Below are positions 47,008 to 56,432 of a DNA stretch of 64,000 nucleotides, piece after piece. Location of the stretch: contig NZ_JAJSLW010000016.1 in the NCBI RefSeq assembly GCF_021729145.1, positions 63,397 through 127,396 of the forward strand, read 5' to 3'. The stretch is from Membranihabitans maritimus (GTDB taxonomy: Bacteria > Bacteroidota > Bacteroidia > Chitinophagales > Saprospiraceae). The notes under the pieces were generated by a model. The model saw only the letters and a list, made by a program, of their open reading frames with translations, was not told the DNA's origin and ran no database searches. Position 1 is the stretch's first letter, and each line of letters starts with the position of its first letter. A program made the translations under genes and the position numbers.

Positions 47008-47583
47008 CTACTTTTGTATAGTTGTATTGTAGAATTGATCTCCTAACCCAACCGTTACATCATAATACCCTGAAGGCAATTTGGATATGTCCAATTGTTT
47101 TCCATAGCGTACATTTTTTGAAACTTCATCAGAATACAGATTATATCCTTTTGAATCGGACAAATTCACGGAAACATTTTTGTTCAGTGCCAAAACATTG
47201 ACAGATATGATCCCCTCATTATCATAATATACAACAGGCTTGTATGTAACTTTCTTTCCACCTACGATAGAGACATTTTGATTATTTACGTAAATATTGT
47301 ACGTAACTTCTTTTATTTCATCTTCGACTTTTACTGCATACATTCCGGAAGCTAACTGGTCCATATTATACTTTTTTAATTTCGACGTACCAGCTTCTTT
47401 ATTTTCTTCATACACAGTTCTTCCATACGGATCAAGGATAGATATTTGAACCGCATCTTTCGTCCAATCTTTTAAATCAAGTACAAAAGACTTTCCATCA
47501 TTAATTATGATACTAGGGAAATCTTCAGCTTTTACCGTAGTGATTGTCAGCACTGCCAACAGAATTAAAATCAAGTTTCTCAT
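47008..47583 (-). CDS. Secreted protein with two tandem T9SS-tail-like domains
   Basis: A 191-residue protein with a signal peptide (RNLILILLAVLTITTVKA). The body is two copies of a beta-sandwich fold like the Por secretion tail: VQISILDPYGRTVYEENKEA, then MDQLASGMYAVKV; and VSVNLSDSKGYNLYSDEV, then ISKLPSGYYDVTVG. Each copy has the GxxVY and L-SG-Y-V pattern. Normally one such domain is a C-terminal signal on a large cargo; here the pair is the whole mature protein. Whether it is secreted by T9SS is unknown. Confidence 0.75.
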   Translation of the reverse strand: MRNLILILLAVLTITTVKAEDFPSIIINDGKSFVLDLKDWTKDAVQISILDPYGRTVYEENKEAGTSKLKKYNMDQLASGMYAVKVEDEIKEVTYNIYVNNQNVSIVGGKKVTYKPVVYYDNEGIISVNVLALNKNVSVNLSDSKGYNLYSDEVSKNVRYGKQLDISKLPSGYYDVTVGLGDQFYNTTIQK

Positions 47584-47850
47584 AAGACAACAGATTTAGA
47601 TATTAAATAATTTGATCTTGCATTGATAATTCAAAACTAATCACAGTTAATCTTGCATCTATCATCTATTTTAACTATTATGTGTTCTATATTAACTCAA
47701 AATAATAGAAATAACAATTTAATAGGTAAATTAACACAACTAATGACAAAGTAATAATATAAAATTTTACCATAAAGAACAACATGCAAATATTTAACTA
47801 AATCCCTATTGCACTTTAGAACGAAATATAGAAAATGAAAAGACTGAATC

Positions 47851-48729
47851 ATGGCAATAAATAAATTGAAACCACAATTCGAGAAAATTCAAAACACCAT
47901 AGGATCTTCCTTCTCAATCCGAAAATTCGAAAAAGAAAATCCCAATGGTGAACCTTCCTGGCATTTCCATCCTGAACTTGAACTAGTATGTATAGCGGAT
48001 GGTAATGGAAAGCGTCATATCGGAAGCCACATTTCGTATTACGACAAGGGAGATTTAATTATGATCGGTCCGAATTTACCACATTTCGGGTTCACGGATC
48101 GATTTGGTAAATCACAAAAAGAAATTGTCATACAAATGAGAGAAGATTTTTTGGGAAAAGACTTTTTCCTTATCCCCGAAATGAATGCAATAAAAAAGCT
48201 CTTCAACCGCTCCAAAACGGGCCTGACTTTTTATGGCAACATTAAAGAAGAAATAAGTGAACGTATGAATGATTTACTACATATGACTTCATTCGAAAGA
48301 ATCACCTCTTTTCTCAATATTTTACAAAAACTTGCGCTAACTACTGAATATAATGATTTAAAAGCCGGTGATATATCCGTAGAAACTTCAAGAAAAGAAG
48401 ATGATCGAATTAAGATTATCTACAGATACATCCGAAACAATTTCCAGGAAGTGATTCCGCTCGAAGTTATTTCACAGGAAGTAGGAATGACCGTACCCGC
48501 ATTTTGCAGATACTTTAAAAAAACCACCCGGAAAACATTTACCGAATTCCTCAATGAATTCAGGGTGGTCCATGCCTGCAAATTATTGACGGAAGAAAAT
48601 AAGAACGTTACTGAAATATGCTATGATTGCGGATTCAACAATTTTTCACATTTTGCCAAAAATTTTAAGAAAATAACAAGCTGTACCCCTACAGAATACA
48701 GGGAGAATTTGGACACAGTAATTTATTAA
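47851..48729 (+). CDS. AraC family regulator with cupin sensor
   Basis: A 292-residue regulator. An N-terminal cupin-like domain contains WHFHPELELVCIADGNGKRH and GPNLPHFGF, typical of ligand-binding AraC proteins. The C-terminal helix-turn-helix pair is IPLEVISQEVGMTVPAFCRY and VTEICYDCGFNNFSHFAKN, ending CTPTEYR. The likely signal is a sugar, by analogy. It is monocistronic, flanked by a large non-coding region. Confidence 0.88.
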   Translation: MAINKLKPQFEKIQNTIGSSFSIRKFEKENPNGEPSWHFHPELELVCIADGNGKRHIGSHISYYDKGDLIMIGPNLPHFGFTDRFGKSQKEIVIQMREDFLGKDFFLIPEMNAIKKLFNRSKTGLTFYGNIKEEISERMNDLLHMTSFERITSFLNILQKLALTTEYNDLKAGDISVETSRKEDDRIKIIYRYIRNNFQEVIPLEVISQEVGMTVPAFCRYFKKTTRKTFTEFLNEFRVVHACKLLTEENKNVTEICYDCGFNNFSHFAKNFKKITSCTPTEYRENLDTVIY

Positions 48730-49229
48730 CCGTGCTCAAATAACAAATTTTCTCGAACAGCATGAAGTATAAAATCCATTTAATCAATCCGGGTTGTAAC
48801 ATCCTGTAAATAATTAAGGATTGAAAGAAACCTGTACAATGGTCTTTGTTGACTAAAAATTAATGTAAAAAGATACTATTACATAAAAATAACAAGTGTT
48901 AGATAAAGGGATTAAGAGCTCTGACCGGTGTGCCGCCTTTAAGCTCTGGCGGTATCGCAAGGGGCGAAATATTAGTAACCCAGGGTGAAAAAACAAGAAA
49001 AAATAGTAGATTCTGGCATTTAATTTTGCCTTTTTCGCAAAAAAAATGTCAAAAAAAATTATTCGTCGAATTCACGTTAATTTAATAACATTTAAATAGT
49101 GGTTGCTATTGACTTTCAATTGATACTCAAAATTGTTTTGTAATTTATTTTGTTGTAGGTTGAATTATTTTTCAAATTGTCCATCAAGGTCAGGAACCAA
49201 TCAACTTATAACAACTATAGGATGATATC
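48730..49229. other. 500-bp intergenic region with GC-rich hairpin patch
   Basis: Most is AT-rich. A short GC-richer patch at about 48915-49000 includes CCGCC-N10-GGCGG (48931-48950), able to form a hairpin, then GGGGCGAAATATTAGTAACC and CAGGGTG. From memory, similar non-coding phrases recur in Bacteroidota genomes, but I cannot confirm this. The right end must hold the promoter of the barrel protein at 49230. Confidence 0.4.
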
Positions 49230-49925
49230 ATGTCAAAAAGAATAATCACAATTCTATCACTCGTCTGCAGTTTGAATTATTCTTACTCACAAGTAGAATG
49301 TACTATATTAGCAGGACGAGGATATGCAGATATGGAAATACCCTTTAGTGGCGAAGGATTAGAACTATTGGAAGGTAAACCTTTATACTTAGCCGGAGCA
49401 GCCTTTTCGGGTCTGCACAAAGAAGGGCCGGCCAAATGGGAAATACAAATGGTCCTGAGGCATACGGGACTACGCAGTACCCCCATTGACTGGGATGCTA
49501 TTCCCGAACCTTTTCCCGGCGAAACAAAAGTTTTTGACGGGACACCCCGTCCCAGGGACTATAGCCTTACCTTTCACTGGGATTATTGGTCTTTCAGTTT
49601 GCCCATATCCATCTTATTCCCGGTGGTTGGACCCGGAGGTATACTTGCAGGTGCGGACTTCAGCTACTTGCTAACCCGGTTTCCAGACGAAGACAAAGCG
49701 GCCCTTAGCCCAAATCTTTATTTAAATCCTGAATTTAATTATTTTAACATCCAGGGACATTTTGGATTCTTTATTCCCATTGGCAAGCGAATTCGTATTG
49801 ACACAAAAGTATTTTCGGATATTATACCCCGGCTCCCCTATTACAATATAAATTCAGGAAATACAGAAAAATCATATAGGGAAATGGGATTTTCGGTCAG
49901 CCTTCATTACAAATTGAAGAATTAA
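49230..49925 (+). CDS. Outer-membrane barrel-like protein
   Basis: A 231-residue protein with a signal peptide (ITILSLVCSLNYSYSQ). Aromatic-rich alternating strands (YSLTFHWDYWSFSLPISILF, FSYLLTRFPD, YNINSGNTEKSYREMGFSVS) suggest a small outer-membrane beta-barrel. No family is recognised. A non-coding, GC-richer region follows. Confidence 0.6.
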   Translation: MSKRIITILSLVCSLNYSYSQVECTILAGRGYADMEIPFSGEGLELLEGKPLYLAGAAFSGLHKEGPAKWEIQMVLRHTGLRSTPIDWDAIPEPFPGETKVFDGTPRPRDYSLTFHWDYWSFSLPISILFPVVGPGGILAGADFSYLLTRFPDEDKAALSPNLYLNPEFNYFNIQGHFGFFIPIGKRIRIDTKVFSDIIPRLPYYNINSGNTEKSYREMGFSVSLHYKLKN

Positions 49926-50263
49926 ATTATGAATCGGGGAATTGGCCAATTGGATAAGGGAGCTTGAGGTGGCCTTTTGCCTGGCAGATCCATGAGCCAA
50001 AATAGTACAAAAATGATATATGGTTAGGCCACATAGTGATTCCCGACGTTGCCAGTCGGGATACATGTATGCACTCATCGCCTGCACAGTTCCTTGGTGA
50101 GAATCCGTGCTTGCGCGCATACCTTTTCTTAGGCTTCTGCAAAGTGCATCCCCGTCGGGCCCGTATGGGCAGGAAAGATTCCCATGTCCTTTTCGAATCA
50201 GGTGAAGTCTATCAATTTTTCAGTAAAAATTACTGCTATCAATATGAAATGGAACAATAATAA
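49926..50263. other. 338-bp region with inverted-repeat hairpin
   Basis: TCCCGAC-N7-GTCGGGA at 50041-50061 is a perfect 7-bp hairpin. The region is GC-richer than its neighbours and has only short frames on both strands with unusual composition (including a GTG-started one at 50036-50260). It may be a repeat-type palindromic element or the relic of one. Confidence 0.45.
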
Positions 50264-51514
50264 TCACGGCAACTCAAAATTCTTATGCTCTATCTTTGCA
50301 CCTCTGTAAACCAGGATATCCGGCTCCTTTTCCCTACTCATTATACCTTCCCACTTCAAACCACATGCATTATGCAAACGCGCTTGGGAACCTAGGATAA
50401 GCTTACTTCCCTTTTCCATAATGATACCACAATCTTGTGGAATTGACAATCTATTATCAATAAATAATACTCCTCCTGATGCGATGCGAATACCGGCAAC
50501 CAAATCTTTCTCAATACACCAATATACAGAGTCTTTAATTACCAAATCTTCACTTCCATTGGGAAAACAAAAATCTCGCATTGTATAATTTCTCATCTCA
50601 GAATTACTTCTTATTAATTTTCGCTGCATTACACCTATCTGGCAAGGCGTAAATGCATCCTGATCCGCATTTGAATCCATTATGTTGTTGGAGACCAAAG
50701 AATCACATTCCGATCCATTATTTGTAAAGTTCCAACAATTTGAATGTCGCGGTGTATCATCACACCCATCATTGCCCCAGGCATGTCTCAATCCCAACAA
50801 ATGACCAACTTCGTGATTAAAGGTTCCCGAATACCGCCAGGGTTCACGATCATTCTTGAAATCTCCAGAAATTTTTATAGCATTTCGCAATGCAATCCCT
50901 GTAACAGGTGCTCCGTAGGTTTCCGAAATCATACTATCCGGATGGGGTGGCATTACAAAAACATTAACCACGGAATCCAATCCAATTCCATACTTTTGAA
51001 TAACTGTTCTTCTGTAATTATTCTGATCTTTTCCTTTATTGACCAAAAAATATAACTCATTATCCGAATGAAAAAATATGGACGAATTCCCTTGATTGTC
51101 TTTGACTACTTTATAACCTATTAAGGGATCCAGCACCTCAGTTAAATTTCCGGGTGGAAGTCGCATTTTTTGATTGGAGGCAAGCTCTTTATTGGCCTGT
51201 TCGACGAGATCCTCAACAAAATCTTTAGCCTCCTCCCCAATTAAGTTTTGAGAATGATTTTCATCATCCATAAAATGGAAGTTTAATCGGATCGTCCGAA
51301 AAGGGGATTCATTTGAACTTCCGTTCCAGGGAATATAATTTTCACTTCCATTGCATTTTGCCAATGAACGCTTTTCCACATTATTTGATCTGAATTCCAA
51401 TACCTCACTCGAAACGCGATGCATCGCACATCCATCTAAAATCAAAAATCCGATGAATGGAATAATAAACCAGCATTTATTCCCAATAGCCGTTAAGAAT
51501 TCATTCCACCGCAT
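50264..51514 (-). CDS. Pappalysin-like zinc metalloprotease
   Basis: A 416-residue M43-type metalloprotease. The N-terminus has one hydrophobic segment ending in a cysteine (IIPFIGFLILDGC, about 29), perhaps a lipobox, although the Asp at -2 is unusual. The zinc site is HEVGHLLGLRH (H234, E235, H238, H244). A Cys-rich stretch follows (DGCDDTPRHSNC) and the Met-turn is probably SNNIMDSN. A C-terminal beta-helix-like segment (about 330-416) may be a binding domain. It starts inside the fabG end, overlapping 22 bases in another frame. Confidence 0.82.
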   Translation of the reverse strand: MRWNEFLTAIGNKCWFIIPFIGFLILDGCAMHRVSSEVLEFRSNNVEKRSLAKCNGSENYIPWNGSSNESPFRTIRLNFHFMDDENHSQNLIGEEAKDFVEDLVEQANKELASNQKMRLPPGNLTEVLDPLIGYKVVKDNQGNSSIFFHSDNELYFLVNKGKDQNNYRRTVIQKYGIGLDSVVNVFVMPPHPDSMISETYGAPVTGIALRNAIKISGDFKNDREPWRYSGTFNHEVGHLLGLRHAWGNDGCDDTPRHSNCWNFTNNGSECDSLVSNNIMDSNADQDAFTPCQIGVMQRKLIRSNSEMRNYTMRDFCFPNGSEDLVIKDSVYWCIEKDLVAGIRIASGGVLFIDNRLSIPQDCGIIMEKGSKLILGSQARLHNACGLKWEGIMSREKEPDILVYRGAKIEHKNFELP

Positions 51515-52233
51515 ATACTTATTACTTGCCCGGTAATATACCCAGACATATCAGATGCCAGAAATACTGTAGCATCAGCAATCTCATCCACTGTCCCAAA
51601 TCGTTTCAAAGGAATATTAGCCAGGTATTGGTCCTTATTCCCCAGTTCATCCGTCATTTCCGTTTCTATAAATCCAGGCGCAATCGCATTACAGCGAATA
51701 TTTCTACTTCCCAATTCTTTGGCGATACTTTTGGTAAATCCAATCATGCCCGCTTTGGATGCTGCATAATTTGCCTGGCCGGCATTGCCCATTACACCTA
51801 CTACACTAGAAATATTTATAATGGACCCTTCCCTGTTACGCATCATAGGCCGTAAAACCTGTTTTGTTAAATTAAATACAGATTTGAGATTATTTTGCAT
51901 AACCTCATCCCACTGTTCTTCTGACATACGGAGCATTAAATTATCACGGGTGATTCCCGCATTATTCACCAACACATTGACAGTCCCAAAATCTTCAATC
52001 ACTTTTTTCACCAATGATTCAGCTTCCTCATAATTGGAGGCATCCGATTGGTAAGCTTTGATTTCCACACCCATCGGTTTCAATTCCTCTATTAAATCCT
52101 CTGATTTGGCCGAAGAAGACCGGTAAGTAAATGCTACATTAGCACCTTGCTCTGCCATTTTCCGCACCATTCCGGCGCCGATTCCCCGGCTACCTCCTGT
52201 AATTAAAACAACTTTTCCTTTTAAAATTTCCAT
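51493..52233 (-). CDS. fabG: 3-oxoacyl-[acyl-carrier-protein] reductase FabG
   Basis: A 246-residue classical short-chain dehydrogenase. TGGSRGIG (about 12-19) binds NADPH; the catalytic set is N114, S143 (ISSVVG), Y156 and K160 (NYAASK). The GxGxxG, NNAG and final ISICGGMNS segments are as in FabG, which reduces 3-oxoacyl-ACP in fatty-acid elongation. It is the first gene of a pair with the metalloprotease, whose start lies within the last 22 bases of fabG. Confidence 0.92.
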   Translation of the reverse strand: MEILKGKVVLITGGSRGIGAGMVRKMAEQGANVAFTYRSSSAKSEDLIEELKPMGVEIKAYQSDASNYEEAESLVKKVIEDFGTVNVLVNNAGITRDNLMLRMSEEQWDEVMQNNLKSVFNLTKQVLRPMMRNREGSIINISSVVGVMGNAGQANYAASKAGMIGFTKSIAKELGSRNIRCNAIAPGFIETEMTDELGNKDQYLANIPLKRFGTVDEIADATVFLASDMSGYITGQVISICGGMNS

Positions 52234-52306
52234 ATGTTCTGTTTAAAAAATGATTTCTTATTCAGTAAAATAATGAATTACATTTTTAATATTCCATTAA
52301 TATTAT

Positions 52307-52314
52307 TATCTTTG
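52307..52314 (+). promoter_or_regulatory. -7 box for rpmE (TATCTTTG)
   Basis: TATCTTTG is an exact TAnnTTTG match, with a T-run at 52283-52287 about 19 bases upstream. It implies a leader of about 140 bases before the rpmE ATG at 52458. Confidence 0.55.
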
Positions 52315-52457
52315 CACACCAAATTCAAACGCCTCGGGGTTGGATATAATTTTTTACGCCTTAAAGATGATAAAAATTTATATTTGAGGCATAAAGTGAC
52401 AAATATTTTTGAACTTTGGTAGCGGACGCCGGTTCTTCAATTAAAAATTAAAGAGTA

Positions 52458-52739
52458 ATGAAAAAAGACATTCATCCGGATAATTACAGATTGGTGGTAT
52501 TCAAAGATTTTTCTTGTGATGAAGCTTTCTTAACTCGATCTTGTGCTCAGACTAAAGACACCATCGTGTGGGAAGATGGAAATGAGTATCCATTGGTTAA
52601 GTTGGAAATCTCCAGTAAATCACATCCTTTTTATACTGGTAAGATGAAATTTGTCGATACAGCGGGTAGAATTGACAAGTTTAACAAGAAATTCTCCAAA
52701 TTCGGGAAAAAGAAAGAGAAAAAAGCCGAAGAGAATTAA
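52458..52739 (+). CDS. rpmE2: 50S ribosomal protein L31 type B
   Basis: A 93-residue L31 of the C-minus kind: [20 protein letters not shown] and [20 protein letters not shown] are diagnostic, while the CxxC zinc-ribbon pairs of type A are missing. A basic-acidic tail ([13 protein letters not shown]) extends the C-terminus. It contributes to the 50S subunit near the bridge to 30S. It is monocistronic, with its own leader and terminator. Confidence 0.95.
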   Translation: MKKDIHPDNYRLVVFKDFSCDEAFLTRSCAQTKDTIVWEDGNEYPLVKLEISSKSHPFYTGKMKFVDTAGRIDKFNKKFSKFGKKKEKKAEEN

Positions 52740-52760
52740 TTTCGGAATTGAAAAATTAAA

Positions 52761-52797
52761 AACCTTGAATGGACAGAAGACCGTTCAAGGTTTTTTT
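52761..52797 (+). terminator. Rho-independent terminator after rpmE
   Basis: AACCTTGAA and TTCAAGGTT form a 9-bp stem around a loop (TGGACAGAAGACCG) and are followed by a T-run. It lies 21 bp downstream of the rpmE stop. Confidence 0.85.
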
Positions 52798-52837
52798 ATG
52801 TTCTTTTATCCCGCAATATAGCTATGCATTAAGTATG

Positions 52838-54124
52838 CTAGGTTTTCCTTTCTTTTTTACGTGCTGCCGGGAATAAAATATTATTGAGTATCAATCGATA
52901 TCCCGGGGAATTCGGATGTAAACTTAGATCCGTTTCAGGATCATTTACATAATGCGCATAATCTTCCGGATCGTGTCCCCCATAAAATGAAAATTGACCT
53001 TTGCCCACTTCGCCGTGCAGATACCTTACCTCATTAGCCGCCTTGTTTTCTCCTAAAATAAGGATTGACGATTTCACAGTTCTCTTGGCAAAAGAAGTCG
53101 TTTGTCCCATAAATCCCTTCACGGTTCGGGTATGGTTCTGGGTCAACATAGACGGAATCGGATCCCATTTGGCTGAGAAATCGAAAAGGGTAAAATAATC
53201 ATTTTCCGGCGCTATATTCCTGGTTATATTGTCGATGGTACTGTATTCATATTCCATCGGATTCGTCCGTAATCTGAAATTTTCAAAAGCAAATGTATTA
53301 CTGAAATCTAATTTTTCCTGGGCATTGGGATCCTGGGGATCCCCGTCAAACATCCAGTCACATATATCTGTATTCGCTGCAGACAACGCAATATCATAAG
53401 TATCTGTTGCGGAACACATAGCAAAAAGAAAACCACCTCCTATTGCAAACTCCCGGATTTTTTCGGCGACAGCAAGTTTTAATTCAGATACTTTATCAAA
53501 ACCGAGTTTGGTAGCTAAAACCTCCATATTTCTTTTATTCTCCAAATACCATTTCTGGTTTTTATACCTGGCATAAAATTTACCGTATTGACCGGTAAAA
53601 TCTTCATGGTGAAGATGTAGCCAATCGTACTGGGCCAACTTATCATCCATTACTTCAGTATCGTAAACTACATCATAGGGAATTTCAGCATAAGTCAATA
53701 CTAGCGTTACAGCATCGTCCCATGGTTGTATTCGTTCTCCCCGTTGACTTACGTCAGGAGTATAAACTGCGATTTTGGGAGCTTTATCTAATTTAATGGC
53801 ATCCATATTAATTTCCGGCTCAGAAATTTCCCTAAGAATAGCATTAAATTGGGCATCAGAAGTTACTTCATATTGTATGCCCCTGGTTTTACATTCCTTT
53901 TCAAATTCCTCATAATACGGAAATGCAAAACTTCCCCCCCTGTAATTTAACAACCACCAGGCCTCGACTTCATGTTCCAATACCCAATAGGCTACCCCGT
54001 ATGACTTGAGGTGGTCCGTTTGTGTTTCATCCATAGGGACCAAAATATAATTGGACCTGGCAGGAAACGACAGGGCCATGAAAATCAACCCTAAAAGAGC
54101 AATGGTCAGTTTATTTACCTTCAT
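52838..54124 (-). CDS. Secreted Bacteroidota protein annotated as asparagine synthetase B-like
   Basis: A 428-residue exported protein (signal NKLTIALLGLIFMALSFPARS). It lacks the N-terminal Cys2 and the PP-loop of true AsnB, so that name is a historical misannotation. KIAVYTPDV, LVLTYAEIPYDVVYD, WLHLHHEDFTGQYG, and GGGFLFAMCSATDTYD resemble a glutamine-amidotransferase-like flavodoxin fold, with a cysteine in FAMCSA at the nucleophile position. SFYGGHDPEDYAHY supplies a conserved His. The function is unknown. Highly conserved in this phylum. Confidence 0.75.
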   Translation of the reverse strand: MKVNKLTIALLGLIFMALSFPARSNYILVPMDETQTDHLKSYGVAYWVLEHEVEAWWLLNYRGGSFAFPYYEEFEKECKTRGIQYEVTSDAQFNAILREISEPEINMDAIKLDKAPKIAVYTPDVSQRGERIQPWDDAVTLVLTYAEIPYDVVYDTEVMDDKLAQYDWLHLHHEDFTGQYGKFYARYKNQKWYLENKRNMEVLATKLGFDKVSELKLAVAEKIREFAIGGGFLFAMCSATDTYDIALSAANTDICDWMFDGDPQDPNAQEKLDFSNTFAFENFRLRTNPMEYEYSTIDNITRNIAPENDYFTLFDFSAKWDPIPSMLTQNHTRTVKGFMGQTTSFAKRTVKSSILILGENKAANEVRYLHGEVGKGQFSFYGGHDPEDYAHYVNDPETDLSLHPNSPGYRLILNNILFPAARKKERKT

Positions 54125-54328
54125 AATTCGTTTTCAATTTTATGCATTCCATCAATCAAATATCTTCATTTTATATTTCTTTATATATTTTGCTTTTAGT
54201 GAAACAATGATTTTCTTTGATTTGTTGTAATGTTCACCACTATAAATCGTTGACATAATAACAAAATTAAGGGGCTAATCAATGTAAAGCCGATGATTTT
54301 TTGTAAATCGTAACACAACATTAATAAT

Positions 54329-56422
54329 TTGGAATCAATAGATTTTTCATATCCTGCATGGACCCTCTTGATAATTGCACTTCTGGCCATTATTATAGGC
54401 GGAATAGCTTATTTCAAGAAGCAATTCAACAACAGCCCCAAACTGACAATACTACTATATGTATTGCGAGGCATGGCAGCTTTCCTGATTCTATTCCTCT
54501 TACTCAATCCATTTCTTTCGCAAAAGGTAAATGAAGAAAAAAAAGCAAAAGTTATTTTTCTTCAGGATAACTCCCAATCTATAAAAGAAAGTTATGACAG
54601 CATTGATTTACAAGAGTTTGTAAAATCATCTAAAGATTTTTTCACCAACCTGGGAAATAATTACGGAGTAGAGACCTATTCTTTCGGCGATGAAATTACC
54701 ATCTCCTCAATTAGCAATGATAGTTTCACTGGTCAGGCAACCAATATTTTCGATGCTTTAAAATATATAGACAAGATCCATCAAACAGATCACATAGGTG
54801 CTATTGTACTGGCTTCGGATGGAATATATAATCGCGGTGCCAATCCTACCTATTTTAATTCAAGCGGGAATACCCCAATATTTACAATAGCCATGGGTGA
54901 TACTACGGTTCGACAAGACATACGGATCAAGCAAATCCTGTATAATGAAATCGTAAGAAAAGACGAAACGAATGAAATAGAAATCGATATCACCGGGAAT
55001 TACCAACAAGAACAACCCCTCACCTTATTATTTCAAGCCTACAATAATACCAACTGGACTACCATTGATCGAAAAGTACTAAATCCCGGACAAGGAGAAA
55101 TATTTGAATCCCTTACCTTTCAAAAAACTTATGACACACCGGGCATTGAAAGACTGAGGTTTGTAGTGACCGGAGTCAACAACGATCCCCAACCCGCTAA
55201 TAATACCAGGGAGTTTTTTGTAGAAGTCCTGGAAACAACAAGAAAAATAGCCGTAATTTCTAGTGCACCTCATCCAGATATCGGTGTCCTTCAAAATATT
55301 CTCAATTCGAAAAACAATAAAGTGGAGGTCTTCCTTACAGAATCTCCTGCTGATTTTCCCTCTATAAAGGATTTTGATCTATTTATTTTCTACCAGATAA
55401 ACGGCAAAAAGGATCTCGTATCTTATATCGAATCCCTGTTTGACGAGCATAAATCTCTTTTTTTCATTACCGGTCTACAAACGAGTTATGCAGCCTTTAA
55501 TTCAATTCAGGATTTAATGGCCATAAATCCTAAAAATAGACAAGAAAACATCTTTGATATTCAATTTTCAAACCAGTTTGATTATTTTAATATTGACAAT
55601 GATATACAATCAATGGTAAAAAATTACCCTCCTTTAACCGGGGTTTTTGGTGATTTCAGCCTTACAGGGAACGGCCAGGTCCTTATAAATCAGAGAATCG
55701 GAGATGTAGAGACGGAATACCCGGCGCTGGTCATGGGACAATCCAGGGGTACAAGAATGGCAATATTAACCGGGGAAGGTATATGGAAATGGAAACTTTT
55801 CGAATACCTGGAAACACAGGATAACGTCATCCTAACCCGGTTTTTTGACAAAATCATAGAATACATCGGGCAGAAAAAAGACGACCGATTATTTAGATTG
55901 CAAAAATCCAAATTGCTGTTTGATGAAACCGAAGAAGTGACATTTTCAGCAGAACTCTATAATGAGACCCTGGAGCGCATATCAGAACCCGATGTCACCT
56001 TCGAGTTAATAGATTCATCCGGTAACAGATCTCATTTCACATTTGACAAAATGGGATTTCAATACTTCCTCAATCTGGGAAAACTACAACCGGGACCATA
56101 TTCTTATAAAGCCAGCACCGCTACCGCCGGTGAAAATTATTCGGAAGAAGGGAATTTTTCCGTCAGGGACATTCAATTGGAAAGTTATAACCTACAGGCA
56201 AATCATCAATTATTAAAAACAATAGCCACCCAAAATGACGGGGATCTCTTTTACAGCTTTAATGAACTGGCAGATACTATACAATCAAGACCTTCTATGA
56301 ATTCCCTTCTCGTAGAATCCCAGGTAAAAAATTCAATGATCAATTGGAAGTTATTATTCATAATAATTGCAGGTTTAATAATTACTGAATGGATAATCCG
56401 TAGGTATTTTGGCGGATATTAA
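54329..56422 (+). CDS. Large VWA-like membrane protein
   Basis: A 697-residue protein with a TTG start. Two N-terminal membrane helices (SYPAWTLLIIALLAIIIGGI and LYVLRGMAAFLILFLLLN) precede an extracytoplasmic region that begins with a von Willebrand A-like fold (AKVIFLQDNSQSIKESYDS, then GAIVLASDGIYNRGANPTYF); the MIDAS-type DxSxS is altered to DNSQS. Ig-like and GATase-like segments follow, and a C-terminal helix (WKLLFIIIAGLIITEWIIRR) returns to the membrane. It resembles uncharacterised BatA-like proteins of Bacteroidota. It stands alone. Confidence 0.78.
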   Translation: MESIDFSYPAWTLLIIALLAIIIGGIAYFKKQFNNSPKLTILLYVLRGMAAFLILFLLLNPFLSQKVNEEKKAKVIFLQDNSQSIKESYDSIDLQEFVKSSKDFFTNLGNNYGVETYSFGDEITISSISNDSFTGQATNIFDALKYIDKIHQTDHIGAIVLASDGIYNRGANPTYFNSSGNTPIFTIAMGDTTVRQDIRIKQILYNEIVRKDETNEIEIDITGNYQQEQPLTLLFQAYNNTNWTTIDRKVLNPGQGEIFESLTFQKTYDTPGIERLRFVVTGVNNDPQPANNTREFFVEVLETTRKIAVISSAPHPDIGVLQNILNSKNNKVEVFLTESPADFPSIKDFDLFIFYQINGKKDLVSYIESLFDEHKSLFFITGLQTSYAAFNSIQDLMAINPKNRQENIFDIQFSNQFDYFNIDNDIQSMVKNYPPLTGVFGDFSLTGNGQVLINQRIGDVETEYPALVMGQSRGTRMAILTGEGIWKWKLFEYLETQDNVILTRFFDKIIEYIGQKKDDRLFRLQKSKLLFDETEEVTFSAELYNETLERISEPDVTFELIDSSGNRSHFTFDKMGFQYFLNLGKLQPGPYSYKASTATAGENYSEEGNFSVRDIQLESYNLQANHQLLKTIATQNDGDLFYSFNELADTIQSRPSMNSLLVESQVKNSMINWKLLFIIIAGLIITEWIIRRYFGGY

Positions 56423-56432
56423 GTATCTATTC

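Noticed and set aside
50036..50260. 74-codon GTG-started frame
   Set aside because: It runs through a hairpin, has odd composition and no family; minus-strand frames of similar length overlap it.
52838..54124. True asparagine synthetase
   Set aside because: There is a signal peptide, no N-terminal catalytic Cys2 and no synthetase PP-loop; the name is inherited from old annotations.
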